A program made the translations under genes and the position numbers. From Tetraselmis striata (lineage: Eukaryota; Chlorophyta; Chlorodendrophyceae; Chlorodendrales; Chlorodendraceae): a DNA stretch of 64,000 bases. This document shows, piece after piece, positions 21,553-34,215 of the stretch. The notes below the pieces were generated by a model. That model was not told the DNA's origin and ran no database searches. It saw nothing but the letters and a program-made list of their open reading frames with translations. How positions within the stretch are numbered: position 1 is the first letter of the stretch; the number at the start of each line of letters is the position of its first letter. The stretch is taken from NCBI GenBank assembly GCA_006384855.1, contig VCJN01003252.1, positions 1 through 64,000 of the forward strand, written 5' to 3'.

Positions 21553-21898
21553 CGAGCCCAAGGCAGAACCTGCGGATAGGAAGTCTCCCTTCGGACCGTC
21601 GCCAACCGGCTGGGAATTCTTAGGGTTTTAAAAACTCCTAAACTACAGGTTTGGGCTGGATGGTGTTGAAGACTGTTTCTAGGTCTAGAACAAGTCCAGT
21701 CCACAAGGAAGTTCTGCGCCGACAAGGCCAGATGGTGTGGGGAGTCACAACTGTTCTCCGTAGCAGCAGCCATGCAGGCCGGCGGGCGTCAAGCACGAGC
21801 TGTAGGGGCAGCCCGTCCGCCTCAACGGCACTGCCATCCCTACCCGGGAGGATGTGGCTACACACCCACCGCCCAGCTGCCCCCCTTGCGCTCCCCCA

Positions 21899-24800
21899 TC
21901 ATGCCCTCCCCAGCTCGTCGATGGCCCAGTTCAGATGCGCCCGCAGCTGCATCGCCGCCGGGAAGGACATGTCGCGCGGCACGCCCACCTGCGGCATGGC
22001 CATAGCAAGGGAGGCGCCAACCCTCAGCATGCCGACAAACGGTGGGGGAAGGCAGATGCATTTGCTTGCGGCCCGCATCTGGGCGTTGAATATATGTTTA
22101 TTGATGTCCAATACTCGTACCTTCCAAACACAAACGCTCTGCGGATAAATGCCGTTTTCGATCCCCGCGCCGAAAAAAAGCTATGAAAACGGAAAAATAA
22201 CTCAGAATATTGCGCGAATACAGTAGACGCCCTGTCAAAGTGACGATCAAGACTGTCTACAAAGGGCAAACATGAGTCAGTTGAGGAGAATGCATTTACG
22301 ATTCACTTCTTTTTCGAGAGCCCATTCCAATTCTTAACTCATGATCATTCATGATCACGATCCATTTCTTTTCAAAGAAGATTTTCAGTGAAGAATCTTT
22401 CTACGGGTATGAAAAGCAGCGTGAAATCATTCAGGTCATTACTAGAGTAATTGTTGTTGCCATTGGGCGTTGAATCAGCCAATACTCAGTTACGCCCTTT
22501 CAAGGTGACAATCAGTACTGTCTACAAAGGGCAAACGTGTGTCAGGCGTGAAGGCTGCAGTTACGATCCATGACCTCATGTTTTTCCTTCTCAAAGGAGT
22601 TTGTCAAATAAGCGGTGGAGTGCATCATATTGCTACGAGTATGAAGAAATAGCGCTACGGTAAATCAATCATAAATCATTTTTCGGTACCAAACATCGAG
22701 TAGCAAGGAACATCAACAAACGGCAGCCGGTGTATAGAATACCGGTTTTTGTATCAAACGGAATATTCAGTCACCGGCTTAATAGTATATGCATGGTCGC
22801 AAAGATCTGCAGATATCATCACGGGGGTGTTGAGTTGGGCTGGCGGCGGATATGTAGGGACGACGCACCCTGTCCCGCAGGTAGGCCAGGCATGCCGCCA
22901 GCGTGCCGCGGTCGCCGGCGGCGGTGGGGCTGCTCGCGATGGCCTCGGCGAGCTTCGCGGTCGTGGCGCCCTCCAGCGCGTCGCCTGAGATGAGGGCAGC
23001 GATGACGTGGCGAAGCATCGTGTCCACCTGTGTTCACCGGGGTAAATGAGGGGGGGGGTCATGCAGCCGTTGGATAGGCAGCGCAGGGCCGCCATTTGGG
23101 TTCCCAGCGAATCACGGCTGAGGCGGAGCGCCATGAAAAGTGCGGCGTCGCAGCGCAGCAATGACACCGAGGAGGGCTGATATGTGGAAACCCGATTCCA
23201 GACCCTTCATGATGTATCGGGCAAAGGCATGCCAGTCGACAACGTAAAGTAAGAGTTTGGGGATCCATCCTGGCCGTCACTTGTCTACACTAAGAGACTG
23301 CCATTTAATCGGGCTCGCGGGTTCCCATATATATCGGCTTCTCGAAAATCCGGCTGAGCATTTTGTGAAGTATTTGTGGTGTATTCTTAATGAAAAAGGG
23401 AAATTTGGTGCAAATGAGTCAAGTTTTCATATTGAAAAGCTGTCTATACCCAGCATCCGGGACAGGCCCGCCTCTGAACAACCCGCATAGGGTCCGCTAA
23501 TGAAAGCGCGCACGGCGGGGCATCTGTAGGCGACGTGGCTATGGGCGTATTTTAACAATGGTCGACTAATGTAAGTATTGTGTCCAGGGGCGAAAACAAA
23601 AGTACAAACAAATGGTCAATAACTGTTTATCTTCCCCGTCAAAGTGAAGGGGGGGGGGGGGGGGCTGCAAATCAAATATTATGTGTGAACCCAAAGTGTC
23701 CACCCTAATGAAGTACAAGCAACAGTAATGAGGGCTGCAGGGGAGGAAGGTCCGAGGCGGAAAGGGGCGGCACCTCCCCCTGCCAGTCCATGTTGGGCTC
23801 CGCGTACGGGTCCGCCAGTTGCGCGCCGAAGCGCTTGGACCCAGGCTTGCCCGCCGCGCGGCAGCAGAACCGCACGATGGCGTCCATGTTGCGCAGCACC
23901 TTGTAGGCTGCCTCGTGCCGGGCGGCCTCGTCACCTGGCAGATGTTTGATTGGGGGGGGGGGGGGGGGGGGGGGGCTCAGCTGCTAGGGAGAGCGCGCCA
24001 CGCTCAGTCGGTTCACCAGGCTTGTCACTAGGATTGAGAGGCTCTTGATGCGGGGAGCTTCGAAGCAACATCACAATTTGATGCGGTGCTGTTTCTTCGT
24101 GAAGTAACATGCGAAAAGCGGGGAGTCGGAGTGGTGTTGAGGCCCCCTCAGGACAAGCGGAAAAGGTGGGGGGGGGGGGGGAGGGGGGGCACCGAGGTCC
24201 ATGTGCGGCGACAGCGGCTCCAAAGCATCGGGGCTGCGCAGGTCAAGTGGGAGCTTCCAGGACTCCCCCAGCCCGCCAATTACCCGCATGGCCGCCTCCA
24301 CCGCCGGGCCGTTGTCCGCGTGGCCGGGCCCATACTGCGCCAAGCATCAAAGATCGACAAGACATGACGCTGAGGCTCCAATGTGGTTTGGGCGGAGGTT
24401 TCGCGGAACACGGGGAGGCACGACAAGCGCGCATGCACTGGAATGGCTACCCACCTGCGGAGGGATGTCCTTGATGTGGGTGTAGTAGTCGCTCTTGGTG
24501 GCCTGGCGAGAACGCAACCGGCACAGCGGAGCTGAGCGCCGCAGGAGCAGGCGCCACCGCAAAACAACCGCAACAAATATCGAAACTGATAATCTAACGG
24601 GTCAAAAATCACGGGTTGCATGCATAGCTGCCGCAAATGACTTGTGCCGTTCACGGAAACATGGCATTGAGGGCGCGCACAACATTGAGGGCGCGTACTG
24701 CGGGAAATAGGGTGGGTGGGAGGAGGGGTGTGGGAAGGGTGGGCAGGGGGGAGGCGAGGGGGGGACCTGGTACGAAGGCCGCTGCTCAAAGGCGTCCAGC

Positions 24801-27800
24801 CACTTCTCCAGCAGCGGGTAGCGCTCCGTGCTGCGGAGCTGCATGCCCTTCCAGTAGAGGCAGGACGCCAGCATGCGCTCCACGTGACTGCGCACACAGC
24901 CAGGGAGAGGGAGGGCGGCGTCATGATATGTCTGTTGGAGAGCTTGCTGGGAGATAACTCTGAAAGTGGCCGACCGGACATCACCCTGCCATGCCCTGCC
25001 GCGCCCCCCTCCCCAGCGCTGCTGCATCGGGACGTTGACTCTCAGGCAGCTTGCCTGATGTACTGCATGTCCACGAGACTGGGGACATCGCCGCCCAGCA
25101 GCCACGGCGAGTCGGGGTGCACGGCCAGGGCTTCCTCCACCCTGTACAGCAGCGGCAGCGAGGAGGGCACAGGGGAGGACAAGGGTGAGAAGCATGCGGG
25201 TCTTCCGTCGTCTCCTCCCGCTGCCGAGACATAGCTGCCGAGACATGGCACCAACGCAGCAACAGCAGAGCGTGCATGTGGTGGTGTGGTGGCAGAACTC
25301 TAACTATTATTGGAAAAGTGTATCGCTCGTTGCGTTAGTATACACTTTTCTTGGTATGACTAATGCAATGTGGGAGAATCGACACTTTAATGCTCTAAGT
25401 ACCCGTGGCCATTAGCAAATCGTACGAGTGTGCCTCTTGAGCCATGCTCGGCTCCGAGAAATGTGGTTTGCATCAGAACATTATTGACACAGTCTATGCG
25501 TATTGGATGTCTATGAACGACGTGTAATATTTTGTAGTGGTTTCCCAGGATTATTATTGATATGATGACATGGCGCCAAGCACACAGTGCCGTGCGCAGC
25601 GAGCTAATGGCATGTTGCGACCTATGGTATTGTGTACGACGTGATTGGGGCAGTGTATGGCCTGTTTGATGTGTGTTATGTTATATTGCAGTCGTTTTCT
25701 CAGGATTATTATTGATATGATGACAATGCGCAAAGCACACAGTGCCATGCGCAGCAAGCTAATGGCATGGTGTGATGGTGCGACTAATGGTATTGTGTAC
25801 GACGTTATTGGCGCAGTGTATGCGTACTGGATGTGATGTATATAGTAGTCGTTTTCTCAGGATTATGATTGATCTGATGACATGGCGCCAAGCACACAGT
25901 GCCGTGCGCAGCAAGCTAATGGCATGTTGCGACCTATGGTATTGTGTACGACGTGATTGGCGCAGTGTATGGCGTATTGGATGTGATGTATATAGTAGTC
26001 GTTTTTTCAGGATTATTATTGATCTGATGACATGGCGCCAAGCACACAGTGCCGTGCGCAGCGAGCTAATGGCATGTTGCGACCTATGGTATTGTGTACG
26101 ACGTGATTGGGGCAGTGTATGGCGTATGTATTGGATATGATATATATAGTAGTCGTTTATCAGGATTATTATTGATATGATGACATGGCGAAAAGCACAC
26201 AGTGCCATGCGCAGCAAGCTAATGGCATGGTGTGATGGTGCGACCACTGGTATTGTGTACGACGTTATTGGCGCAGTGTATTGCGTATTGGATGTGATAT
26301 ATATAGTAGTGGTTTCTCAGGATTATTATTGATATGATGACAACGCGCAAAGCACACAGTGCCATGCGCAGCAAGCTAATGGCATGGTGTGATGGTGCGA
26401 CTAATGGTATTGTGTACGACGTGATTGGCGCAGTGTATGCGTACTGGATGTGATGTATATAGTAGTCGTCGTTTATCAGGATCATTATTGATCTGATGAC
26501 AACGCGCCAAGCACACCGTTCCATATGCATCGAGCTAATGGCATGGTGTGATGGTGCGACTAATGGTATTGTGTATGACGTTATTGGCGCAGTGTATGGC
26601 GTATTGGATGTGATATATATAGTAGTCGTTCATCAGGTTTATTATTGATATGATGACATGGCGCCAAGCACACAGTGCCATGCGCAGCAAGCTAATGGCA
26701 TGGTGTGATGGTGCGACTAATGGTATTTTGTATGACGTTATTGGCGCAGTGTATGCGTACTGGATGTGATGTATATAGTAGTCGTCGTTTATCAGGATCA
26801 TTATTGATATGATGACAACGCGCAAAGCACACAGTGCCATGCGCAGCAAGCTAATGGCATGGTGTGATGGTGCGACTAATGGTATTTTGTATGACGTTAT
26901 TGGCGCAGTGTATGCGTACTGGATGTGATGTATATAGTAGTCGTCGTTTATCAGGATCATTATTGATCTGATGACAACGCGCCAAGCACACCGTTCCATA
27001 TGCATCGAGCTAATGGCATGGTGTGATGGTGCGACTAATGGTATTGTGTATGACGTTATTGGCGCAGTGTATGGCGTATTGGATGTGATATATATAGTAG
27101 TCGTTCATCAGGTTTATTATTGATCTGATGACATGGCGCAAAGCACACAGTGCCATATGCAGCGAGCTAACGGCATGGTGTGATGGTGAGACTAATGGTA
27201 TTGTGTACGACGTTATTGGCGCAGTGTATTGCGTATTTGATGTACATATATAGAAGTCGTTTATCAGGATTATTATTGATATGATGACATGGCGCCAAGC
27301 ACACAGTGCCATGCGCAACGAGTTAATGGCATGGTGCGATGTTGCGACTGCGGGTGCTCGCAATGATATTGCGAAAGGCGGGGCGGCAGGTGCGCGGCTC
27401 ACTTGTCCAGCGTCTTCTCAAAGGCCGCCTTGGCGCCGCCGCCAAAGAGGCCGCCCATGCCACCACCGGGGCGGAAGATCAGCCCGCACCAGTCGCCAAA
27501 GAGCTGGCGCTCCAGCTTGAGCAGCCCGTTGGCCTCGTCGAACTCGGGCGTGCCGGGCGGCGGGCACAGCTGCGGCCCCTCAAAGTTGGCCTCCAGGATC
27601 TGCATGATCACGATGGACTCCGTGATCATCTTGCCGTCGATCTCCACCACCGGCAGCAGCCCGCTGGGCACCTTCTGCAGGAACCAGGGCGGCCTGCGCG
27701 CATTTGCCGTGGCAGCAGCGAATCAACGTCACTCCACTGACAACGGGCTTTCCAGGGTTTATAAATATCATTAAATCCGCGCCCAGAGTAAACATAACTA

Positions 27801-29004
27801 AACATAACAACCCTAGGAAGGGTGAAGGAGATTATACACGGCGCTTAAAAGCACCTTCATTCAACCCTTACCCAGTGGAATTCGATGAATGATCGACCAC
27901 ATTAGGACACACGAACAAGTTTTGCCTTATTCGATCGCTTAGATTGGGTGTCAGTGAGTTGGTAAACATTCGATAGCGACATGGCTGTGGGATGGTTATA
28001 ATCCTTAGTGAAGATACTATAATGAGCTTTTGGCCATTTAAGCGCAGCATGTCAGACTCCCCAAAGCAGCAAGTCATTTCCAGGTTGAGTGCCCATGTCG
28101 GCCGGGCCGCTGGGGCGGGGTAGGGGCAGCGCACTTGTCGCCGTAGCTGCGCATGTTGATCTTCTCGATGCGGTACGGGATGCGCTTCTCCTCCAGCATC
28201 ATCCACACCTTTTGGCAGTACGGGCACCAGGCGGCCTTGTCGCGGTACAGCGTCACGCGCACCTGCCAAGACAGCGCAGGACCAGCGGCGGGGGCACCCC
28301 TCAGCAGCGGGGAGGTCGCCTGCTGCAGGGCCACACTGAGGTACCCTGGTGAGGCGTGTGCCTCAGGCGGAGCTCAAGGAAGGGTTTCAGGTGAACATAT
28401 GCTGAACCCCTATAAGGCTCCGCCATACTACAGCCGGAAGTGCATCCGGTTTACCCCCGCACACTTCCAACATTCGCTAAATGTGGCGCTGCATTGAGCT
28501 GCTCAGTGAGCCCAATGGCTCAAATCGCTCAGTTAGCACAGTTGCAGCGATGGTGCCATTCAACTTCAGCTGAATTATCCCCAATCTCTGGTTCGAATGC
28601 AGCTGAGTTGAAACCAGAACTTCAGGACTCAGTGAGCTGAACTGAACTGAGCTGCAGGTTCCAGTTTACCTCTGATTGGAGCGGCTCGCAAGCCCCCATT
28701 CCCCGGAGAGACGCCCCTCCCCCTTCCATTGGCACACGCACACACCCACCTGGTCCTCCGACTGCCCGAACAGGCGCAGCTTGCAGTCGGTGTGCGGTGG
28801 CCCGGCGCCCTCCGCCCACGCGGCCTCCTCCTCCCGCAGCCGCTCCGCCGTGGGCGTCGCTGCCACCAACGTGGACAGCTCCGCGAGCGCCGGCGCGCCC
28901 ATCTCCAGCGCCGCGCCGGCGCGGGGCGGGGCGGGTGCGAGCCGCCGCGGCTCGGTGCCCCGTTGTGCCTTGCGCAGGGTATGCCTGCCGAGCGATTGCG
29001 CGAC
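21899..29004 (-). CDS. glutathione S-transferase-like protein with CPYC thioredoxin fold (5' end unresolved)
   Basis: Ten exons join in phase: 29004-28750, 28262-28135, 27693-27403, 25141-25055, 24887-24767, 24502-24455, 24334-24193, 23934-23774, 23027-22869 and 21988-21899 (TGA), giving about 493 residues. Exon 2 holds the GST/glutaredoxin-type active site ([10 protein letters not shown]) and exon 3 the conserved cis-proline and TES region ([14 protein letters not shown], then [10 protein letters not shown]). Helical GST_C sequence follows ([44 protein letters not shown]). The end ([16 protein letters not shown], then [10 protein letters not shown]) matches the C-terminal extension of the long plant/algal GST-like group. 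It probably acts in glutathione-dependent reduction or conjugation; substrate and compartment are unknown. The start codon lies upstream of 29004, perhaps ATG 29176, beyond an intron with a long C tract. The intron after the fourth exon begins with GC. The third intron is 2.3 kb and filled by a satellite. Confidence 0.85.
22230..22690. repeat. diverged tandem duplication in the last GST-like intron
   Basis: CGCCCTGTCAAAGTGACGAT near 22230 recurs as CGCCCTTTCAAGGTGACAAT near 22494, each followed by CTGTCTACAAAGGGCAAAC and a TGTCAG/GAGTCAG word. The spacing is about 264 bp. Both copies are AT-rich compared with the exons. Confidence 0.6.
23952..23975. repeat. poly-G tract (poly-C on the sense strand of a GST-like intron)
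   Basis: Twenty-four G on the plus strand, about 17 bases upstream of the acceptor of the minus-strand exon at 23934. On the transcript this is a C tract close to the 3' splice site. A shorter run of similar kind lies at 23650-23663 in the next intron. Confidence 0.95.
25540..27345. repeat. satellite array, about 12 copies of a 150-159 bp unit, inside a GST-like intron
   Basis: The word GGATTATTATTGAT (or a close variant such as GGATCATTATTGAT) recurs at 25548, 25703, 25860, 26010, 26163, 26320, 26479, 26636, 26795, 26954, 27111 and 27267, with spacings of 150 to 159 bp. Each unit also has AGCACACAGTGCC, GAGCTAATGGCATG and GCGCAGTGTATG blocks. Units at 26479-26794 and 26954-27266 are nearly identical to each other, 475 bp apart, so a three-unit higher-order duplication happened late. 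The array lies wholly in the intron between the exons at 27693-27403 and 25141-25055. Minus-strand frames stay open across it only because of unit structure; I do not call them genes. Confidence 0.92.
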
Positions 29005-29049
29005 CTGCAGATGATCCAAGCATGAAAAAATAATGTTCAGGCGAAGATG

Positions 29050-29053
<4 letters not shown>

Positions 29054-29087
<34 letters not shown>
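29054..29087. repeat. poly-G tract (34 G)
   Basis: An uninterrupted run. It lies just upstream, in the minus-strand sense, of the first resolved GST-like exon, so it is probably in the first intron of that gene and would be C in the transcript. Confidence 0.95.
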
Positions 29088-29179
29088 CGCATTGCCGCGC
29101 CGACACAACGCTGGATCGTACTCGGGGCGGGCTCTGGACAAGTACGTGTAGCGGCTACTCTTGGTAGCACGACCATAAT

Positions 29180-30656
29180 CTATTTAACGTGCGCTTCTGT
29201 AAGAGCCCTGATGTAAATAACACATATAATCTATTTAACCCACTATCCTCCTCAGCATCACAAGGAAGCATCAATACTGATGAGATAAGTGAGGCCGCAA
29301 TCATCCGCCTTATCATGTTAGCTGGCGGTAAGTCTGAGTGCAAGGGATAGAGGTGTGCTCACCGGCAGCAGTCGAGTGCTTGGAGCAAGCTGGCCTGGCG
29401 CGTTCGCAGCCGAGAGCGCTCCACGCAGCATGGTATGGGTGAGACTCGGACCTAGGACGACGGCGCGCACAATCGCGGTGGGTGCCCTCCCTTCTGGAGT
29501 GCCGCCTGTCGAAGTGGGAGGGACGACGAAGCCTACTCTGCGGGACTGCGCAGTGTTTATCGGCGGCCGCTGCGTCTGATGGATGTGCTCATGATATGCG
29601 CGCGGCGGCGATCCCTCATCCGTATGCGGACACGAGGTACGCACGTACAGGTACGGGTGTGCTCGATATCGACGGCGGCGATAACTTCGTCCGACCCTAT
29701 CGGAGCAAGTACGTGCAAGGGCGCCGATTGACTCGTTCTACACGGACTAGTTACCTTTGCCCGTCAGATAATTTTCCCGGCTGGCAACATACCGCGCAAA
29801 TGACATGCCACGTAGCCTTCGCACCTACGATCGAGCCCCGACATTCTGTACGCGCTGGATAGTCGTGGCCTGTACAGCGACTAGATATTAAGAGGGCATA
29901 CCGCCATAATATGCGGTACCGGTACCGTCTCCGCCGCTAGTACCTGTCGCTTTGCAGATGCCTGGCAACAGAGGCTCCCACCCGACCCAATACTCTCGCT
30001 GGGGCCCTGTCATCCTCGATCCTAAGCGCTGGACACGCGGCATCAGTCTGAGTGCTGCCGCGTTCCGCTAGACGCAGCATATGCAGCTGTACCGCCCCCC
30101 CTTTGACCGCGCGCGGCATGGTAAGCGTATGCGCACCCCGCCCCGATCCAGGCTCGATCGAGCGCGGGGGCAGCGACATATCGTTCACAGATGACCGCCG
30201 CGGCGGGCGTGGGGTCTGAGGAGGTCACTATGCTTTATTGTCCTCGCCGGCGGGCGGCATGGCGACATCGACGGGCAGGATTGCTCGGGTGTGGGTGCCC
30301 GTCAAATGCTGCGAGCTGGACGCCTGTCTGACGGGCGCTAACGTCCGGGCGTGGAAATTTCTCGGAATAAAATAGGTGAATAATAAGGACTGCGAGTATA
30401 CTGTTTGTCTGTTTCAATTACTTTTACTGTTTTAATTATCTGAGGGCCGCGGGGCTCGTATGGATGCGCGGAAACGACGTGGCACGCTAATTTAAGCTTA
30501 TATCTCGGCACATCGTGCTTACGATTTGTACGTTTTCAGTACGTTTCCACCAGCTAATTATCTGACGTGCTACGATAACTAGCGCGGATAGAACGGGTCT
30601 TCTCATGAATATCGTCCATTATGTCAAATCATCATCAGCGCACCTGTCGCGGGATG
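29180..30656. other. no gene recognised
   Basis: Short frames on both strands without motif or splice chain. The GST-like gene's promoter and 5' exon should be in 29000-29500. The rest is of mixed composition; the part from 30350 to 30620 is AT-richer and borders a TIR-like repeat. Confidence 0.3.
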
Positions 30657-32003
30657 TACAGCAGCGCACAAAAGTCGCTGCACATAGAAATCCGCGCGTG
30701 TCCTCGCCTTGGTGCCCGAGCCATGGGGCCACGGGCCATGGAGCGTTGTAATCCAGTGTATGCAAGCCTCCTACGCCAAGGAGGCAGCCATTTCTCCCGG
30801 TTATCGCACTTTTAGAATTGTTCTTCGGCAATGACATTGTTTGATGGCACATGGCTAAATCCACCTAAAACACATGCGATGAACATGGGGCAACTTGTTG
30901 GCGGCGTAGCTACCATCCGTCGCATATGCCCGCGCGCTGCCGGTGGTGGGTGGACGTATGCATGCGCTGTAAGATGACCGACCTTGAGCCCAATCCATAC
31001 ACGCTACCGATGCAATGCATACCATTCCATGAGAGTGTGCCAGTAATGCCGTCGTCGTGATGGGCCAATCATCCCACAATTTTCCAAGCTGCAAGATAAG
31101 GGCCGTTGGCCGCGCCTCGCACTGGATAAAAGTAGCAGACATAAAGTGCCTTCGATTCCATAGGTTCATGCTTATACCGCCCACACCGTAGGCTTAGCGC
31201 GGGCTAGCCCCCTCGACACCAATGTCGCCACTGCTGCACAGGTATGCGCGCATGTTGTAACACATGTCACCCATCATTCAAGGGGAAAAGCCAACGGGGT
31301 CCGCGCGACGTGGAGATATATCCAAGGGGTCCTCGCGCCTAGGAGCTTGCGTGGAAGGGCACATTACATGCCCCCAGCATGTGCCCACACCCACAACTAG
31401 TGGGCTGGCTAGGATGCCAGAACATGGGGTAACTCTGACAGGCCATAACATTTCGACATCTTATTGGATCGGGCTGTAAGTTTGTGCGTTGGAAAGCGCA
31501 AATCACGGGCTTTTCATCGCACCAGCTTACATCCCAATCCAATAAAACGTTGAAATGCTATGAATTAAAACGTGATTGCAATATCATTGCTTCTTGCAAG
31601 GCGAAAAACCAGTTTGCGAATTTCGCATACAACCCGCTAGCTGACAACAGACACCAAACCATGCACCGCGCGGAATGGGATAGGTGGCTAACACATGTAT
31701 CTCGGCAACCATGGGAGAAAAAACACGGTTATTTATCTCCGGATGGCGGTGTGCCGTGCGCGCAAACTATTCACATCCCAGCCTTGCTTACAGCACTTGT
31801 TACACTAGTAGTGCCGCATAAAGGCACCGCGCGCGCCACGCGCGCCGTCGCATTGGCCAAAGCACACCATGTGCACGCTCTTTCAAGGTCATCCTCGCAA
31901 TGGCTGCAACGGCGTAGACTATGCGTGGGTTTACCGGCTAGCAGAAGCGACCAAACCCAAATCACACCCATAAAAACATGCAGACTTTTGTGGCCTGCTG
32001 TAT
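30657..32003 (-). mobile_element. TIR-like repeat, about 1.35 kb, copy 1 (inverted relative to 59881-61244)
   Basis: The whole stretch is an inverted, diverged copy of 59881-61244. Ends carry short inverted words: TACAGCAGCGC at the left and GGCCTGCTGTATA at the right. The shared sequence includes a segment with CSHCE and ACTWC cysteine pairs near the 32 kb end and a conserved frame in the opposite direction (TGSARRGDISKGSSRLG on plus here, minus in the other copy). No intact transposase is seen; stops interrupt all long frames. A DNA transposon is the best guess; the superfamily is unknown. Confidence 0.6.
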
Positions 32004-32012
32004 AGCGAGTGT

Positions 32013-34215
32013 CCACAGCAGTGGACAGGTACCAGAACCAGTACTTGTGTGAATTGCAAAAGGCCAGTAGTAACAAATCCACCTACTGCTAAAAGCAGCA
32101 ATGCTAAAAAACCAACACAGCAAGCCGCCTAGCAGAGGCGGCCCGCATCCCGCACGAGGCGGGATGGATGAGTGATCCGCGCACGGGTCATGGTCCGCCG
32201 GGCCGAGCGTGCACGTGTGTGCGAGGGTGATCCCCGGACGTGTTGTGCAGCTTCGGCAACGGGATTGGCGGACAAATCTGCGCCGTCTGATGAGGCAGCG
32301 ACCACGCTCTAGAGCTGCCACCAAGCTCGAAATCCTGAGGAAACCTCTTGCGAGTAAGGCATCCTGGTAGCCCGGGTTGTGCACCAAGTGCCCCACGATG
32401 AGAGGGCACCCCGATCCGCGGTCAAGCATGATATACCGCGCGCCATGCGGCGCACCCCTTGCTCGGCTCACCCACTGTGCCGAAGACCATGCCCGTGTAC
32501 TCCGACGTGATTGTCCAAGCAAGATGTCTCGAAGAGAGCCCCTTTGTCCGGGCTCCGTGTTGTGCCACGTACGCCGCATCTTGCACTGCCAACCCCCGTT
32601 TTATGTCGCCAAACAAGGAAAGGTCACCGATCCACACCCGTGGCCCGGGGCACCGAAGTGTACTAGACCCCGTACCGCATAGTCCTCTTGAACTTCGTCT
32701 GGTGCGTTGGCTTCAAGCTCCCGGGATCATAGCTCCCGGTCACGACGTTGAACTTACGCCAGGTGGGAGGTCTCTGCGTCCGGCCCTATGTCCTTGAGTT
32801 CATCCCGGGGTACGGTGATGCCGACATGTACTGCATGCCGGAATAACAAGATATCCACCTCCCGGCGTACAACGATATGCAAGTCGTGAACACAATGATT
32901 CATCGCGGAAGGCGGCTTCGATAGCGTCGTGTTGTACACGCTGGTGAGCCTCTCCATGCACCATGAGCGCGTCCCTATAGAGGTCGACAGCAACGCGGGG
33001 TTGTGCTTTGTCGAGGGCAGAATGCATGATCTGGCTCATCCCAACCACCGGGGCCATGCATTTGGGCTAGGCAGACAGAAGTAACTACCCGGCAACGACC
33101 TCCCGCAGCTCGTCATGCGTAGTCACGACCGTCCGCGCGTTGGGATGGCCACCGTCCACATGCCCGACGTCGCGTCAAGCTAGCCGAACAAGATCATTTT
33201 TCTACATGTGACAGGGGGAGTGCCCACCTCATTCTGAAGCCTAGAATAGTTTTTGGCCTAGTCTAGAAATGCTGTCGGCTCCTTTTGCGAGCCAGACGCA
33301 GCCTCCGTCTCCCACTCAGTCGTCCATCACGCGGGCATCACGAATCCATCACGCGGGCATCCGCGTCGCTACTCAGGTGGCTGGTTGTAGCCGCCTGAAG
33401 GTGGCCCAACGCCTCGCGCACCGCCGCGGCGTAGCTAGCCGACCCACGACCATCGTTGAGGAAGTGGTAATACCGGCGGGTGGAAGAACTTGCGGTGAAG
33501 CTGCCTCGGCCAAGTACGGACTCAAGCTTTAATTGGGTCAATGAAACCATACGGCGGGTGCGTGGGGGTGTTACTGTGGAGTTCCTAGTGCTGCGGAACC
33601 TTGGGAGGGCGTACATGCAGCCGATGAAGGCGGCATCACGAACGATAGCCATGCGGCGGATGCTTATTGTGCATGTCAACCGAGTGGGGAGGTGAAGCTT
33701 GCTACGCGCCCTGGCCACTGCATCCTCGCTCAAAGGAGCCGCCCCCGTGGGATCATGATCGTGCAAAAGCTCCGCCAAAAAATCGGTCAAGGGCCACTGG
33801 GTTGGTGTCGGTGCCGTACGTGTTGGAGGGATCAAAAGAGACCCCTAGCATCCGCTTGACAACCGTGAGGACGACGGTATCCACCGCCTCCGCGAAGGCC
33901 TCCACCTCGGACGAGAGGCAAGTGCGAAGCATGTACCCCGTGTTGAATGCAATGCTTGAGCACGACGGCCCATGCGTGGTGATGCATGGCGTGGGTGATG
34001 TACCGCCGGCTGGGGTTGGCAGATAGGAGCGTCTTTAGGCTGGCATCCACCTCCTCTTGTAGCTCCCCCGCCTTGCCGCGCATGTAGGCATGCACATCCC
34101 CTGGCGATCCGAGCGGCACGTTGAGGACCGGGATGCCGTGGTGGTAGCACATGTGTGAATTACCAGAAAGGCTAGTGCAAAGTGGCATGACTGGCGGTGT
34201 GAATTACAACAAGCC
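32013..34215 (-). mobile_element. LINE-like retroelement, copy X, 5'-truncated
   Basis: Read on the minus strand, the segment after the reverse transcriptase core is recognisable: HGIPVLNVPLGSPGDV near 34130, then a segment resembling the thumb and post-thumb (NPSRRYITHAMHHH, AAFIGCMYALPRF), then VRREVDILLF and GITVPRDELKDIGPDAE at 32900-32770, and a 3' end with two G/C hairpins and the tail AATTCACACAAGTAC at about 32045. Stops and frame changes are frequent. From 33000 down to 32030 it matches copy Y (36770-37277 continued at 43972-44350) in the opposite orientation. A TIR-like repeat abuts its 3' end. The catalytic core itself is not visible, so the label LINE-like rests on the downstream motifs and tail. 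Confidence 0.55.

Noticed and set aside
25540-27345. Regularly spaced repeats as a possible CRISPR array
   Set aside because: Units are about 157 bp and similar along their whole length, with no unique spacers; this is a satellite in a eukaryotic intron.
25759-27402. Long minus-strand frames of 103 to 162 codons
   Set aside because: They are translations of the satellite array and exist only because the repeat unit lacks stops in that frame.
32287-32345. CTGATGAG followed by a stem and GAAA, hammerhead-ribozyme-like
   Set aside because: The GAAA does not follow stem II directly and the flanking stems do not form in the needed order; the word is the antisense of a coding-like block shared by LINE-like copies X and Y.
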